A stretch of 64,000 bases of DNA from Halichoerus grypus. Its lineage: Eukaryota; Chordata; Mammalia; Carnivora; Phocidae. Location of the stretch: positions 146,302,262 through 146,366,261 of the forward strand of contig NC_135718.1 in NCBI RefSeq assembly GCF_964656455.1, given 5' to 3'. The position numbers were made by a program, and so were the translations under genes. This document shows, in pieces, positions 54,701-64,000 of this stretch. Below the pieces are notes generated by a model, which had not been told where the DNA came from, searched no databases, and worked only from the letters and a program-made list of their open reading frames with translations. How positions within the stretch are numbered: the stretch's first letter is position 1; every line of letters begins with the position of its first letter.

Positions 54701-55089
54701 TGAACATCATGGTTTCAATTTGGTACGTTTGTTTGTTTTGCCAAATCAGAGTGCAGTCCGTTATGACAAATTGTGGCTTCTTTTTCGATTCTCCATACCC
54801 TCCCTCCACAGTCTAGCTGCCAGAGGGGAGTTTTTCTCTTTATCAGTTGTTATGATCAACTCGACAAGTGAAGATACTAAGCAACAGGACTCACCAAAGC
54901 TACATCATCAGAAATCTCTGCAGAGGCCCAGCCAGATCCAGCTCTCCTGACTTTCACTGAGGCACACAGATGCCTTTGGCCCCGGAGTCTGTTCTAACCA
55001 TAGTTTCTCTCTTGCTTTCTATTTGCATGGCTTTCCCTCTCGTCTGCCCTGCTGTATGAGTGGCAACCCACCTTACATATAGCATAGTA
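54701..55089. other. No gene seen
   Basis: Unassigned. An 87-codon plus frame (54687-54950) has no recognisable content. Confidence 0.5.
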
Positions 55090-55510
55090 AATGAGCATGA
55101 ACAGCCCAGCTTCAAAACCTGGGTCCATCTTTTCTTGGCTGAGTGGTCTGAGGTAGGCTACTAACCTCTCTACCAGGGTATTTCCTCGACTTTATAATGG
55201 AAATAATATTAGTATCTCCCTTGTAGGGTTATGTGAGAATTTTTCTTAAACATTTTATTTATTTATTTGAGAGAGAGAGAAAGCACAAGCAGGGGGGAGG
55301 GGCAGAGGGAGAAGCGGACTCCCCGCTGAGCAGGGAGTCTGGTGTGGGGCTCAATCCCAGGACCCTGGGATCATGACCTGAGCAGAAGGCAGATATTAAC
55401 TGACTGAGCCACCCAGGCGCCCCTGTTGTGAGGATTAAATGAGATAATATATCCAGTGCTTAGAGAAGTGCCTGACAGATAGGAAGTGCCTGACTGAAAA
55501 ATTATCATTG
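55090..55510 (+). mobile_element. MIR SINE split by a CAN SINE
   Basis: Left part (55090-55239): 'cagcttcaaaacctgggtcc', 'ctaacctctctaccagggtatttcc', 'tataatggaaataatattagtatctcccttgtaggg'. Right part (55424-55510): 'tgttgtgaggattaaatgagataatatatccagtgcttagagaagtgcctgacag'. The two halves join as one MIR. Confidence 0.85.
55240..55423 (-). mobile_element. CAN SINE inside a MIR
   Basis: Antisense copy with ATTTTATTTATTTATTTGAGAG tail, 'ccccgctgagcagggagtc' middle and intact head end (cacccaggcgcccc). The duplication is blurred (tatgtgagaatt near 55231 / gttgtgaggatt near 55425). Confidence 0.93.
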
Positions 55511-55538
55511 TTCTCTCCTGTCCCCTCAACCCCTAGTC

Positions 55539-55691
55539 CAGTGCCTTGCAAACTGACGCCTGGGGTGGACAGCAACCCCCCTCAACTTTGTACTTGATCT
55601 TGTTAAAATGCAGATTCTCATTCTGCAGGTTTGAGGTGGGACCTGAGATTCTACGTTTCTCAGGAGCTCCTGGGACCACGCTTTGAACCGG
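55539..55691 (+). mobile_element. MER5/MER20-type hAT-Charlie element
   Basis: 'cagtgccttgcaaactgacg' start, 'gttaaaatgcagattctcattctgcaggtttgaggtgggacctgagattctacgtttct' and 'cctgggaccacgctttgaac' end follow this small element from end to end. Confidence 0.7.
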
Positions 55692-55868
55692 AAGTGGTTC
55701 TCAGCGCCTGGTCTCTAGCATCAGCACTTCCTGAAATATTGAAATGTGAACTTTTGGCCTACCTTTCCCAGATGTCCGTGTCAAACACTCTGGGATAGGG
55801 CCAGCCAATCTAAGTTTGAATAAGATGCATTGATGATTCTGATGCTCACCAATGTTTGAGAGCCGCTG
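55692..55868 (+). mobile_element. MER5A-like hAT-Charlie element
   Basis: Starts agtggttctcag and ends tttgagagccgctg (55855-55868), a degraded inverted pair of the MER5 terminus CAGTGGTTCTCAAA. Interior 'ctagcatcagcacttcctg' and 'gatgattctgatgctcacc' fit. Lies directly beside another element of the same type. Confidence 0.75.
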
Positions 55869-55894
55869 GTGTGGAGGGGAATAATTGGCCACAG

Positions 55895-56160
55895 TCAGAA
55901 GTCTTGGACCGCGTTCTGGATTTGCCTTTGAACAGGTATGTGGCCCTGGGCAAGTCACTTCATCTCTCCTAGCCTCGTGCCGAAGCCATTCACTCTCCTA
56001 TGCCCAGAATGTGACTGTGAATGACCCCACGTTCAAACAGAGCTCCCGAGGGCACTCCTGCTCCATTGCTTCTGTAAAATGGGACAGAGTACATTACCTC
56101 GCCCAGCGGGCTGTTGTAAGGTCCTAGTCAGATAGTGTAAAAGCCTTTGAAGATTATCAG
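55895..56160 (+). mobile_element. MIR SINE with internal extra sequence
   Basis: 'gtatgtggccctgggcaagtcacttcatctctcctagcctc' then about 80 unrelated bases, then 'ttctgtaaaatgggacagag', 'gggctgttgtaaggtcc' and 'gtgtaaaagcctttga'. A MIR with a small insertion or divergent middle. Confidence 0.65.
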
Positions 56161-56758
56161 ATAATACATAATTATGAAGTGCTCAAAATACCTGATTATC
56201 TAATGATTAAAGGCAGAGATGAAGTACCATGTATATAACTAATATACCTTTGGAAAGCCCAGAATGTTTCTCTACAAAGAGCCATTTGTAACTAGCAATG
56301 AATACAAATTTCCTTCCTGGCTGATGTCTGGTCATAATTGCTTCCTGAAGATGTAGGATATTTTATTTTGGCACTATTAATAGATCAATGAGGAAAACAA
56401 CTACACAGGTAAAATAGCTTATTCATTCCCGGGTGCAAGTACCTCGTATTATTAATATTTCCCCACCTTTTAAACTCTGTTACATGGTTGGGAATTTGCT
56501 GAGACACCCAAAGTTGACGGAGGCCACCATTCTTACCTTAACATCTGGTCCTTCCAACACACTGGGTATTTATGTGTGAGGCTTTTTATCTGGTTCTATC
56601 AACACACTCACCAGCTGGTACTGTCTATAATTAGGCAAACCTACTCATGAATATGACTCAGTCACTCCCACCTCAATCAGGAAATATTAATTGAGAAGGA
56701 TAAGGAGAGTTTTATTTTTGTTTGTATGCTCAGCAAATCCCCCCAAATTTAATAACTA
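56161..56758. other. No gene seen
   Basis: Unassigned AT-leaning DNA up to the nested SINE pair. No visible repeat. Confidence 0.5.
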
Positions 56759-56778
56759 TTACTGCATGCCTCTTTTTA

Positions 56779-57002
56779 TTTATTTATTTATTTATTTATT
56801 ATTATTTATTTTTAAAGATTTTATTTATTTATTTGACAGAGAGAAACACACAGAGAGAGGGAACACAAGCAGGGGGAGTGGGAGAGGGAGAAGCAGGCTT
56901 CTCGCGGAGTGGGGAACCCGATGTGGGGCTCGATCCCAGGACCCTGGGATCATGACCTGAGCCGAAGGCAGACGCTTAACAACTGAGCCACCCAGGTGCC
57001 CC
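56779..57002 (-). mobile_element. CAN SINE with expanded TTTA tail, inserted beside another SINE
   Basis: Antisense copy flanked by the perfect 16-bp duplication tgcatgcctcttttta (56763-56778 and 57003-57018). Its tail has grown to a (TTTA)n stretch at about 56775-56812. The target is the left flank of the older SINE at 57019. Confidence 0.97.
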
Positions 57003-57018
57003 TGCATGCCTCTTTTTA

Positions 57019-57179
57019 AAAAAATATTTTATTTATTTATTTGAGAGAGAGAGTGAGACAGCACAAACAGGGGAAGAGGGAGAGGGAGAAGTCCTGATGC
57101 AGGGCTCGATCCCAGGACCCTGGGTTTGTGACCCAAGCTGAAGGCAGATGCTTCACCGACTGAGCCACTCAGGCATCCC
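57019..57179 (-). mobile_element. CAN SINE, older, with internal deletion
   Basis: Antisense copy lacking about 24 bp in the middle (gagaag joins tcctgatgcaggg). Its own duplication is ttactgcatgcctctt (56759-56774, now separated by the younger SINE) and ttactgaacacctctt (57180-57195), 13 of 16 matching. Confidence 0.95.
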
Positions 57180-57195
57180 TTACTGAACACCTCTT

Positions 57196-58624
57196 AAGGT
57201 CTACTTTCTGTACACCTTCCCCTGGCCACTAATCTACCTGTGCAAACCCAAAATATGTGTCTCCCAGCCAAACCACACTTCTTATATTAGAATAATTTTC
57301 AAATATAGCCATCCCATGTAACCCTAACTAGCCAACCCAAATCAAATAATCCCAGCAGGGGCAGAATATTTTGGTGGAAATGACCTTGACTCCATCAACA
57401 GGAGACCCGCTACTAACCAGCTCCATGAATTTCCCCCTGAGAGGGCCATTTGCCCACAAAGCCTCATTTCCATTTTCTGCCAAATGTGAATTTTGAGAGG
57501 ATCTTATAACGTCTCCTCCATTTCTAACATTCTGTTTGGGGCTCCTGTAGACGCCCTGGGTGAATGTAGCTATGCATCGCTCCTATGGCACTTTTCTGTG
57601 TATCTGCTTACCCCGTCCCCTTTTCCGTCACTTGCACTGCATGTAAACGTCTTGAAGGTAGATGCTACAGCCATGCTGCTTTTGAAATACCCTCCACAGG
57701 ACACAGCCTCTGGGAGCTCTCCCTTTCTATAGCTAGCACCTGGCAAACTGTCTCTTTCCATTTCTAACAAACCCAAGAAACCAACATTTGCTCCTGCTAA
57801 GCATCTGTGTTGCGCTATGACTGATCTCACTGGTCTAACGGGTCTGTGGTACATCGTGAGGCGAGAAAGACTCTGAGAAGTGTCCTGCCATCATTTTCAG
57901 GGAAAAGCTACCATCCCACAGACCGTCCTCAGGTAAAGAAAACAAGAGAGGAAGCAGTGCTGAGCCCCATCTCACTCTTCAGTGACAGAGCTGGTTGTCG
58001 GTGACATCACTCCCGACAACATTAGCGCCCGTATGTGCGATCACAGCATGTCTGTCTGTCACAGAAAGTCCCACACAGCCTCCTTCCCCTTAGGAGGAAA
58101 CCAAAGCCCTGACACAGGAAGAGATATGTCCAAGGTCATCTATCTGCTTAGGGACATGGTATTTAGGATCTACCATCCTTCCTTCCCTTTCCCAGGACTC
58201 TGAGAGTCTGCATTCCAAGTACAGAGAGAAAATGTGGCAATACCAGACATTGGTGGCTAAGACAGCTGTTCGAAGAGCTTTCCTCCAAGATATCTCTGTT
58301 AGGAAGCAAATGCCTCACGTTACAAGGTTGACAGCATAGAAACATTATCAGACGCGGACAGTGAACTGGGATGGGGACAAGTGCCATGGAGAACACCCAG
58401 GGAAAACTGCCCAAATAGAATACGCTGCAGAAATATTATATACAATAGAGTATTCTGACTTGTTATGTGCACACCCAGGACAGAAATATTATAGTCTTAG
58501 GGGTCCAGAAACGGAACATGAGTCAGCAGCACGGCGATATTGTTTAATAAGGCAAGAATGGAATTCGGAAGCAGACAGAGGCGTAGAACATTATACTCAG
58601 CACATTTGAGGGTTCTCGCTCTTT
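57196..58624. other. No gene seen; weak L2 and MIR pieces; clean stretch 58240-58610
   Basis: 57555-57740 has an L2-type look ('tatggcacttttctgtgtatctgctta', 'gtaaacgtcttgaaggtagatgc'). 58075-58165 may be antisense MIR ('gtccaaggtcatctatctgctta'). 58240-58610 lacks visible repeats and carries an NF-E2/MARE-like atgagtcagca at 58518-58528. Confidence 0.45.
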
Positions 58625-58760
58625 TTTATTATTCTCTAATTGTATCTTGTGTCTAAGTCTTGTCTCCCCAATGAGATTAAAGGCTCTCGAAGGACAGAGG
58701 CTAGGTTTGATTTTTCCCTTGTATCTTTTTACCACTAGCAAGCAAATATATGGAGAGAGT
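58625..58760 (+). mobile_element. L2-type 3-prime fragment
   Basis: 'ttctctaattgtatcttgtgtctaagtcttgtctccccaatgagattaaaggctctcgaaggacagaggctagg' words follow the L2 end. The terminal GAATGAATGA is missing. Confidence 0.5.
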
Positions 58761-58944
58761 GGTGGGGGAAGGAGGGAGAGAGTTTAAAATCTTAGGGGAG
58801 AGCCGGTGATGGCCTGGGATTCTATAATTCCAGAAGGAATTTGCTTATAAGACACAGACGTGGAGAAATAGGGTGTGAAACCAATATTAAAAGTTTGTTT
58901 AACATAAGCTTGCAAAAGAGCTGAGAGAAGGGACAGACAGTGAC

Positions 58945-59165
58945 AATAGTCACTGTCCTTCGTTGAGTTTCTGTTCAGCTGCATTGAGCAACCATGATCT
59001 GTAATCCTTCCAATGACCCCATAGGCAGGTTTTAGTAGCCCCATCTCATGGTTAAGAAAACTAAGACTCAGGGAACTTACCCCAGCTCATGATCATAAAA
59101 CCGTTAAGGGACTGAGTTAGAATTAGAACCCAGGGCTGCCCAGCTCTGAATTCCAAGGCCTTCCC
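58945..59165 (-). mobile_element. MIR SINE, antisense
   Basis: 'ttccaatgaccccataggcaggttttagtagccccatctcatggttaagaaaactaagactcaggg', 'cttaccccagctcatgatca', 'agaacccagggctgcccagctc' follows reverse MIR. Confidence 0.8.
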
Positions 59166-59967
59166 ACAGGCCTGTATGTCATCCAGAGAATGGAGCACAT
59201 GTGTGTCCTATCTCTGCTGGGACCAAGAAACAGCCCTCACACAGCAAGAGGACCTCAAGCCATGTGGGGGTGATACCTTTCCAGCTGGGAGAATGTCCTG
59301 GGGAGGGTCACCAGCTTGGCCTCACAGCTGTGGAGGTTGTGATGTGAGCATGTGGGGTCTGGTGCAGAAAAAGCCACAGTGGCTGGCACTTGGGCACCTC
59401 AGCCTGATGTCCAAGAGTCAGAGGAAGATGCCCTGGAGAAGTCCAGCTCCAAGTCTGTTGGGGTCCCTTCGTGTCATTTCGCTGACTCATCCTGCTGCTC
59501 TCCGTGCCGGACCTCAGTCACTGTCCTTCTTATTGTAATGAGATAAAAGACCTTGCAACAAGCGTCCCCTCCATTGCAGAGAGAAACAAGCAAGGAAAGA
59601 TCCCTGTCACAGCAAAAGGAGTGGAAAGAAAAAGAACAAAATGCTAAGTATTGGACTTGGTGTTTTCTTGTTACTTCCCCTATAGCCCTCTGAATTTTCC
59701 AGGTTTTCAAAATAAAAATACTTCTTTCATAACTAGAAGAAATATGACACACATTTAAAATAAAGATGGAAAAATGATACACAAATGTAGAAATAAAGAA
59801 AATACCCATGAGAGGTTTCTAGGAAAACCCCGAAAATTGTTATTTCTGTTCAATTACCACCTGTTCTAGTGCTCCCCACTGGTGAATAATCCTCCTAATT
59901 GGATTCCAGCCTTGTGATTGGAAACATCTTTCGCCCGTGCCATAAATTAAAGCCAACAAGCAAACAT
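59166..59967. other. No gene seen
   Basis: Frames of 120 (plus) and 111 (minus) codons at 59176-59809 overlap partly and show no domain. 59640-59820 is AT-rich. No repeat recognised. Confidence 0.5.
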
Positions 59968-59984
59968 AAAGAAAAACATTTTTT

Positions 59985-60178
59985 AAAGATTTATTTTATT
60001 TATTTTAGGGAGAGAAAGAGAGAGAGAGCGAGAGGAGAGGGAGAGAGAGAGAGAATCTCAAGCAGACTCCCCGCTGAGTGTGGAGCCCGACTCAGGCCTC
60101 GATCTCATGACCCATGAGATCAGGACCTGAGCCAAAACCAAGAGCTGATTCTTAACCAACTGAGCGACCCAGGAGCCT
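59985..60178 (-). mobile_element. CAN SINE, older variant
   Basis: Antisense copy with 'gaatctcaagcagactccccgctgagtgtggagccc' middle and decayed head (cgacccaggagcct). Flanks are A- and T-rich (aaagaaaaacattttttaaa near 59968; aaggaaaaaaaaatttttt near 60180), giving a blurred duplication. Confidence 0.94.
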
Positions 60179-60195
60179 CAAGGAAAAAAAAATTT

Positions 60196-60748
60196 TTTTT
60201 AAATGTCAACGAAGTGCATGAGAGGTAAATTTGACTAACAGAGCAGTGGCCTTTGGAATCCAGAAACAGGCAGTACTCAAAGTGGTGATCAAAGAGATAG
60301 CGTGTCAGGGAAAGATAGTTCCTCACCCCAGAACGTGAGCCAGGCTGGCTAGGACGCCAGCACACCCAGGAGAGTAGTGTAGGATTCCATTTTTCTGTGG
60401 TGCTGGCAAGTCTGGGGCAGAAGAGTCACCTCTACACCCTTAACACTAAGCAGAGAACAACTCTCCAGGCAACGAGAGGCGGTGACAGCCAAGTAGGAGA
60501 GTTTAGACTTTCCCCTCCTTCCCCCATTTCTCAGTTATGTGAACCTGGTCTCAGAAGGATCTTTTTGAGTGGAACCAATTTCTCATTCAACCCCAAATTC
60601 CTGGAAGATACTCTAGAGAAATTTAGTATGTGCTCCTCACAACCAACAGATCTGAGGGAAGGGTGAAGAGGCGGCTCTGGCTGGTTCTCTGAGATGGAAG
60701 GGCCATAGGCCATGAAATCATGGAGAATTGTCACTGAACAGAATGTTA
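60196..60748. other. No gene seen
   Basis: Unassigned; frames of 67-89 codons on opposite strands overlap at 60397-60734. Confidence 0.5.
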
Positions 60749-60898
60749 GAGTGGAGCCTCTAGAACTTTCATACTCCTAGAATCACCTGAGCATGTAAAA
60801 GTGCAGATTCTGATGCTTTAGGTCTGTGATGGGACAGAGATTCTGCCTCCAGAAGAGGCTGATGATGCTGGTCTGAGGACCACATTTTGAGCAGCAAG
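60749..60898 (+). mobile_element. MER5/MER20-type hAT-Charlie element
   Basis: 'cctagaatcacctgagcatgtaaaagtgcagattctgatgctttaggtctgtgatgggac', 'gaggctgatgatgctggtctgaggaccacattttgagcagcaagg' follows the element. Termini are degraded. Confidence 0.75.
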
Positions 60899-61204
60899 GT
60901 ACTGGAGATCATCTAGTTCTCAGATGGTAAGTACATTTCTCCTTGAGTGTCCTTCTTTGATGAAGACGGGTTGACTGTGGAGGTAGAACCCGTGTTGAGA
61001 TCGTGAAGAATGTGAATCAGCCTTCAAGACCCAGAGACAAAATTCAGTCCCCCCATCAGTTAGCGATGCCCAGTATGAGAGACAAAGGACCAGTTTCATG
61101 ATCATTGAGCTATTTCTGTTCCTCATTCCTAGAATAGTTGACACAGACATTTTCCTGCAATAAATATGGTTCACCCAGATATTTTCTGGAAGGCTAGCTA
61201 GAGG
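60899..61204. other. No gene seen
   Basis: Unassigned; one 84-codon minus frame without content. Confidence 0.5.
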
Positions 61205-61375
61205 TAGCTGTGGTGTTATGAAGAGAGAATTTATCTTGGAGCCAGAAATCCTGGATATGGCTCCCAGTTTATCTTTCTGAGTCTCTCTGGGCCTCAGTTT
61301 CTTCTTCTGTAAAGTTAAGGATAATAAATCCTCTCTGGGAGGGTGTTAGGGAGATTCCACTTAATTAGAGACTGG
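61205..61375 (+). mobile_element. MIR SINE fragment
   Basis: 'ttggagccagaaatcctggatatggctcc', 'tctctctgggcctcagtttcttcttctgtaaagttaaggataataaatcc' in MIR order. Confidence 0.75.
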
Positions 61376-61657
61376 GTAAACTTCATGAAACTACACAAAT
61401 AAAAGTTACATTTTATATGTTTTTGACTGTCTAGTCTGAGAGATGGAGCAGTACAGGCAAAAGGCCTTAACAATGTTGTTACATTAAAAGAATATGGCAT
61501 GAACTAGGTCTTTGACTGTTAGTTAAAGAGATTCCAACAGCCAGTTGGGAGTTGGGTGGAAATGATCCGTGCAAACTTGCAAGAAATTAATATGGAGCTC
61601 GGACATGAAAGAAAGGAGGGATGTGGATTGATACGAGGGATGCACAAATTGCTTACA

Positions 61658-61795
61658 GGATCTAAGTCACTCTTTTTCTCAGCTCTAAAATGGAGATTAA
61701 AATAAAACCTCACAGAGCCCTTGTGAGGATTAAGTGAGATGATGTATTTACAAGTTTAGCTCAGTGTCTTATACACAGTAAGTATTCACTGCTTG
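61658..61795 (+). mobile_element. MIR SINE 3-prime half
   Basis: 'tctcagctctaaaatggagattaaaataaaacctcacagagcccttgtgaggattaagtgagatgatgta', 'agctcagtgtcttatacacagtaagtattcac' follows MIR. Confidence 0.75.
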
Positions 61796-61799
61796 CTTT

Positions 61800-62690
61800 T
61801 TTTTTTCTAACCCTTACTGTTTTCTTTTAATTATTTAAACAGGTAATATAAACTCATGATTCAAAAAACCAAACCAATGTCATAAAGTGTATATTGGCAA
61901 GTGTTGCTCTCATGTCTCTTCCCTTCTGACAGATCCCCCTTTCCCCATAGGTGGCTATTCTTAGCAACTTATGTATCTTTTCAGTGTTTCTTTATGCAGA
62001 TACAAGCCATTACAAATATCTATTCTGATTGCTCCCTTTCCCACCCAAAATGCAATGTAGGATATACACTATTCTACACTGGAGTTTTTCATTTTCTTCT
62101 TTTCGTAGAAATAATTAGAGAACATTTACTGTTTTTTTTTTTTTTTTTAGAGCTAAATAGTATTTCCTCTGTGGGCTTGCCATAGTGTATTTATCCAGTG
62201 TCCCAGTTATGGGAACTTGGATTGCTTCTTATAAACGTGCTGCAACAAATCCTTTTTGAACACCCATCATTTTGTCTGTATACACTTAAATGCATAGGTA
62301 AATTCCCAGAAGGGGAGTAAATGCACTTGTAATTTTGATAAAATTACATTACGTTCCGGTCTGTCTTGCCAGCAGAGTGTGCAGTCAAAATCTGAATGTT
62401 GATACCACATTCACTACTTCACTAAATTATTTTGTTAATCAGGTCTATTTCTGAACTTTCTAGTTTGTGTTATGGTTGTTTGTCTATTCAGGTATCATAA
62501 TCGCTCTGTTTTTATTACTGAGATTGTATGACATATATTATTATCCACAGGGGCTGATCACTCTTCATCACTCTTTGTTTTCAGATTTTTTTCTGACTAT
62601 CTTTGCTTGTTTATTTTTCCATATGAACTTGAGAATCAACTTGCCCCACTCCGGGGAAGGAGTAGGGGGAGGTCTTTGTTATTTTTTTCT
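61800..62690 (-). mobile_element. Old L1 fragment, antisense
   Basis: 'tagagctaaatagtatttcctctgtgggcttgccatagtgtatttatccagtgtccc', 'gggaacttggattgcttcttataaacgtgctgcaaca', 'aggtaaattcccagaaggggagtaaatg' and 'atttttccatatgaacttgagaatcaacttg' follow the reverse strand of old L1. Contains a 17-T run near 62131-62149. Confidence 0.65.
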
Positions 62691-63529
62691 TTTCTTTTTT
62701 TCTTTTTTTGTATTAAATTAAATTTACAAATGCAGGAGAACTGAACTCTTTAGAATGCTCAGTCTTCCCAAGCAAGAGCAGAGTGCATCTTTCCATTTGC
62801 TGAGTTTTAGTTTTGTGTTGTGACGTTATTGAGCACATTTCACACTGAGTAACTGACAAGCTAAAAGGCAAGAGGACAAAGGCTAAGAAGTTATGATGGC
62901 AAAAAGCAAACATATTAACCTGCCCAAATGCAAAGGGGCCATAACTGTGAATACTGGCAAAGTGGTAAGTGGCAGGATTAAGTCGGGAAGGAAAAAGTGG
63001 GAGAAGAAAGTCACTTTATTAATTATTACTGCCTTCTATTGGTTATCTCATCGAATCCTCATTTCACAGATCATAACAATGTAATAATGAGACTTCTCCC
63101 CTGGGATTATTTTATCCAAGAGATAACACATGCAAAGCACCTGGCATAGTATGAACTACAGAGAAAGAACTCCACACACGTTAGAGATTATAATGCTGTT
63201 GTCAATGAAGGAGGAAGAGGACCAATCGAAGCTCTGCCATAGGAAATAATTTGCCAGAGTTCTTACAGATCCGTAATTCAAACACAGGTCAGCCAGTTTC
63301 TAAAGCCTGTGTTCTTTTCCCTGTACCATTTTGCCTCTAGGGGAGTTAATTTAATTCAGTTTAATAAGTATTTATTAAGTATCTGCTAAAAACAACTTGA
63401 ATATTATGTTCCATTCCAGAGGTCACACTGGTGAAGGCTCATTCATTTAAAAATAATAGAAGCAAGTTCAAACTCTCTTACGTAGAAAATGTCTAAAGGA
63501 AGTATTTATTTATCAGCTAATGTAACCAG
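62691..63529. other. No gene seen; MIR pieces near 63010-63345
   Basis: 63115-63200 looks like the MIR 3-prime half ('gcaaagcacctggcatagtatgaac'), and 63205-63345 like an antisense MIR head ('tttgccagagttcttacagatccgtaattcaaacacagg'). The rest is unassigned. Confidence 0.45.
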
Positions 63530-64000
63530 TTACGGATAGGGCTAGAATCAGATTGGCCTCAAGGACAGTGAGATTCATAGTTTTGGAGGCTGTGAGGTTG
63601 ATCTCCTTCTTCTCTTTCTCCCTGTGTCTCTCTTCCCTCTTGCTCTGGTTTGGTTCCCTGTCCTGTCCCTTCTCTGTCTCTGCTTCCTGGAGCTTTCTGC
63701 TTTCAGACTGGCTGTCCCGGGAGTCTGAGCTCACATCCCTGCTTCAGGCTTACATCCTCACATCAAGCTCTTTGGTCCGGCTCCAGAGAACGTCCCAGGA
63801 ACGTTGGATTGCCCAGGCTTGGGCCCCTTCTCAGGGCTCTGGCCATAGGGCTAGCATGGGATTGGCCGCCCCCACCTGAATCCCATGGCTAGAGCGGAGG
63901 AAGTGGGGCTGCCCGCTTGAGAATCTCTTGGGAGGCTCTTCCCAAGAATATGGGAGCTTTGGGCAGAGAGCAGAGCAAATGACAATGACAAAAGTAAATT
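63530..64000. repeat. Possible interspersed repeat running to the window end
   Basis: A pyrimidine-rich block (63600-63680) followed by 'caggcttacatcctcaca' and 'gattgcccaggcttggg' resembles a common mammalian repeat with 'cttctctctctgtctctcagctct...caggcttacatcctaccag...gattggccaggcctggg'. The family is not recognised. Open frames of 108 and 80 codons (plus) are attributed to it. Confidence 0.35.

Noticed and set aside
54261..54809. 182-codon minus-strand open frame
   Set aside because: Spans an LTR-like block; translation shows no known domain and has no supporting promoter or splice signals.
62893..63084. Short basic frame (63 codons) that looks at first like a ribosomal protein start
   Set aside because: Only the first few residues look familiar; the rest matches no ribosomal protein I know, and there is no poly-A or duplication typical of a processed pseudogene.
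1..64000. CRISPR arrays, operons, prophage or other prokaryotic systems
   Set aside because: The whole window is vertebrate repeat-rich DNA. The regularly recurring words are SINE heads, not spaced direct repeats.

Overview
This window is nuclear DNA from a carnivoran mammal, probably an arctoid (bear, seal or weasel lineage). The evidence is about 25 copies of the tRNA-Lys-derived CAN SINE. Their head reads like GGCGCCTGGGTGGCTCAG, the middle like CTGCTCAGCGGGGAG, and the tail is AAATAAATAAAATCTT plus poly-A. The head variant typical of the young dog SINEC_Cf family and the longer cat-type middle are both absent. The rest is a normal mammalian mix of decayed MIR, L2-type, L1, LTR and DNA-transposon fragments. 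Family names were assigned by eye from remembered consensus sequences, not by a search.

I find no supportable protein-coding gene, exon, tRNA, rRNA or other RNA gene. The longest open frames (about 100-190 codons) lack recognisable domains and mostly lie in repeats or open on both strands. The window is best read as intergenic or deep intronic DNA.

Layout. 1-7 kb: few recognised repeats, with old L1/LTR-like pieces, a strong CTCF-like site at 2.23 kb and a clean stretch at 4.9-7.1 kb. 7-18 kb: CAN SINEs laid over L2 and MIR, plus a small hAT-like MITE carrying a perfect 17-bp hairpin at 12.09 kb. 18.2-29.8 kb: no CAN SINE for 11.5 kb, with L1, L2 and MIR pieces, an MLT1 LTR at 22.3 kb and a second CTCF-like site at 29.16 kb. 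29.7-38.9 kb: a Tigger-like element split by a SINE, a small CpG cluster near 32.5 kb, a tandem SINE pair at 36.3-36.6 kb and an L1 ORF2 fragment with a decayed catalytic motif, split by a SINE. 39-44 kb: SINE-poor, with a long pyrimidine tract and a (CA)n microsatellite. 44-60 kb: SINE-rich, including a long L2-type element carrying two SINEs, a MIR split by a SINE, and a nested SINE pair at 56.8-57.2 kb. 60-64 kb: MER5-like, MIR and L1 remains.

There are no genes to connect into a pathway. The useful content is the order of insertions (CAN SINEs with intact target-site duplications inside L1, L2, MIR and Tigger hosts), a few candidate regulatory sites, and several stretches without visible repeats that may be conserved noncoding DNA. 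I found nothing I would call a new biological system.
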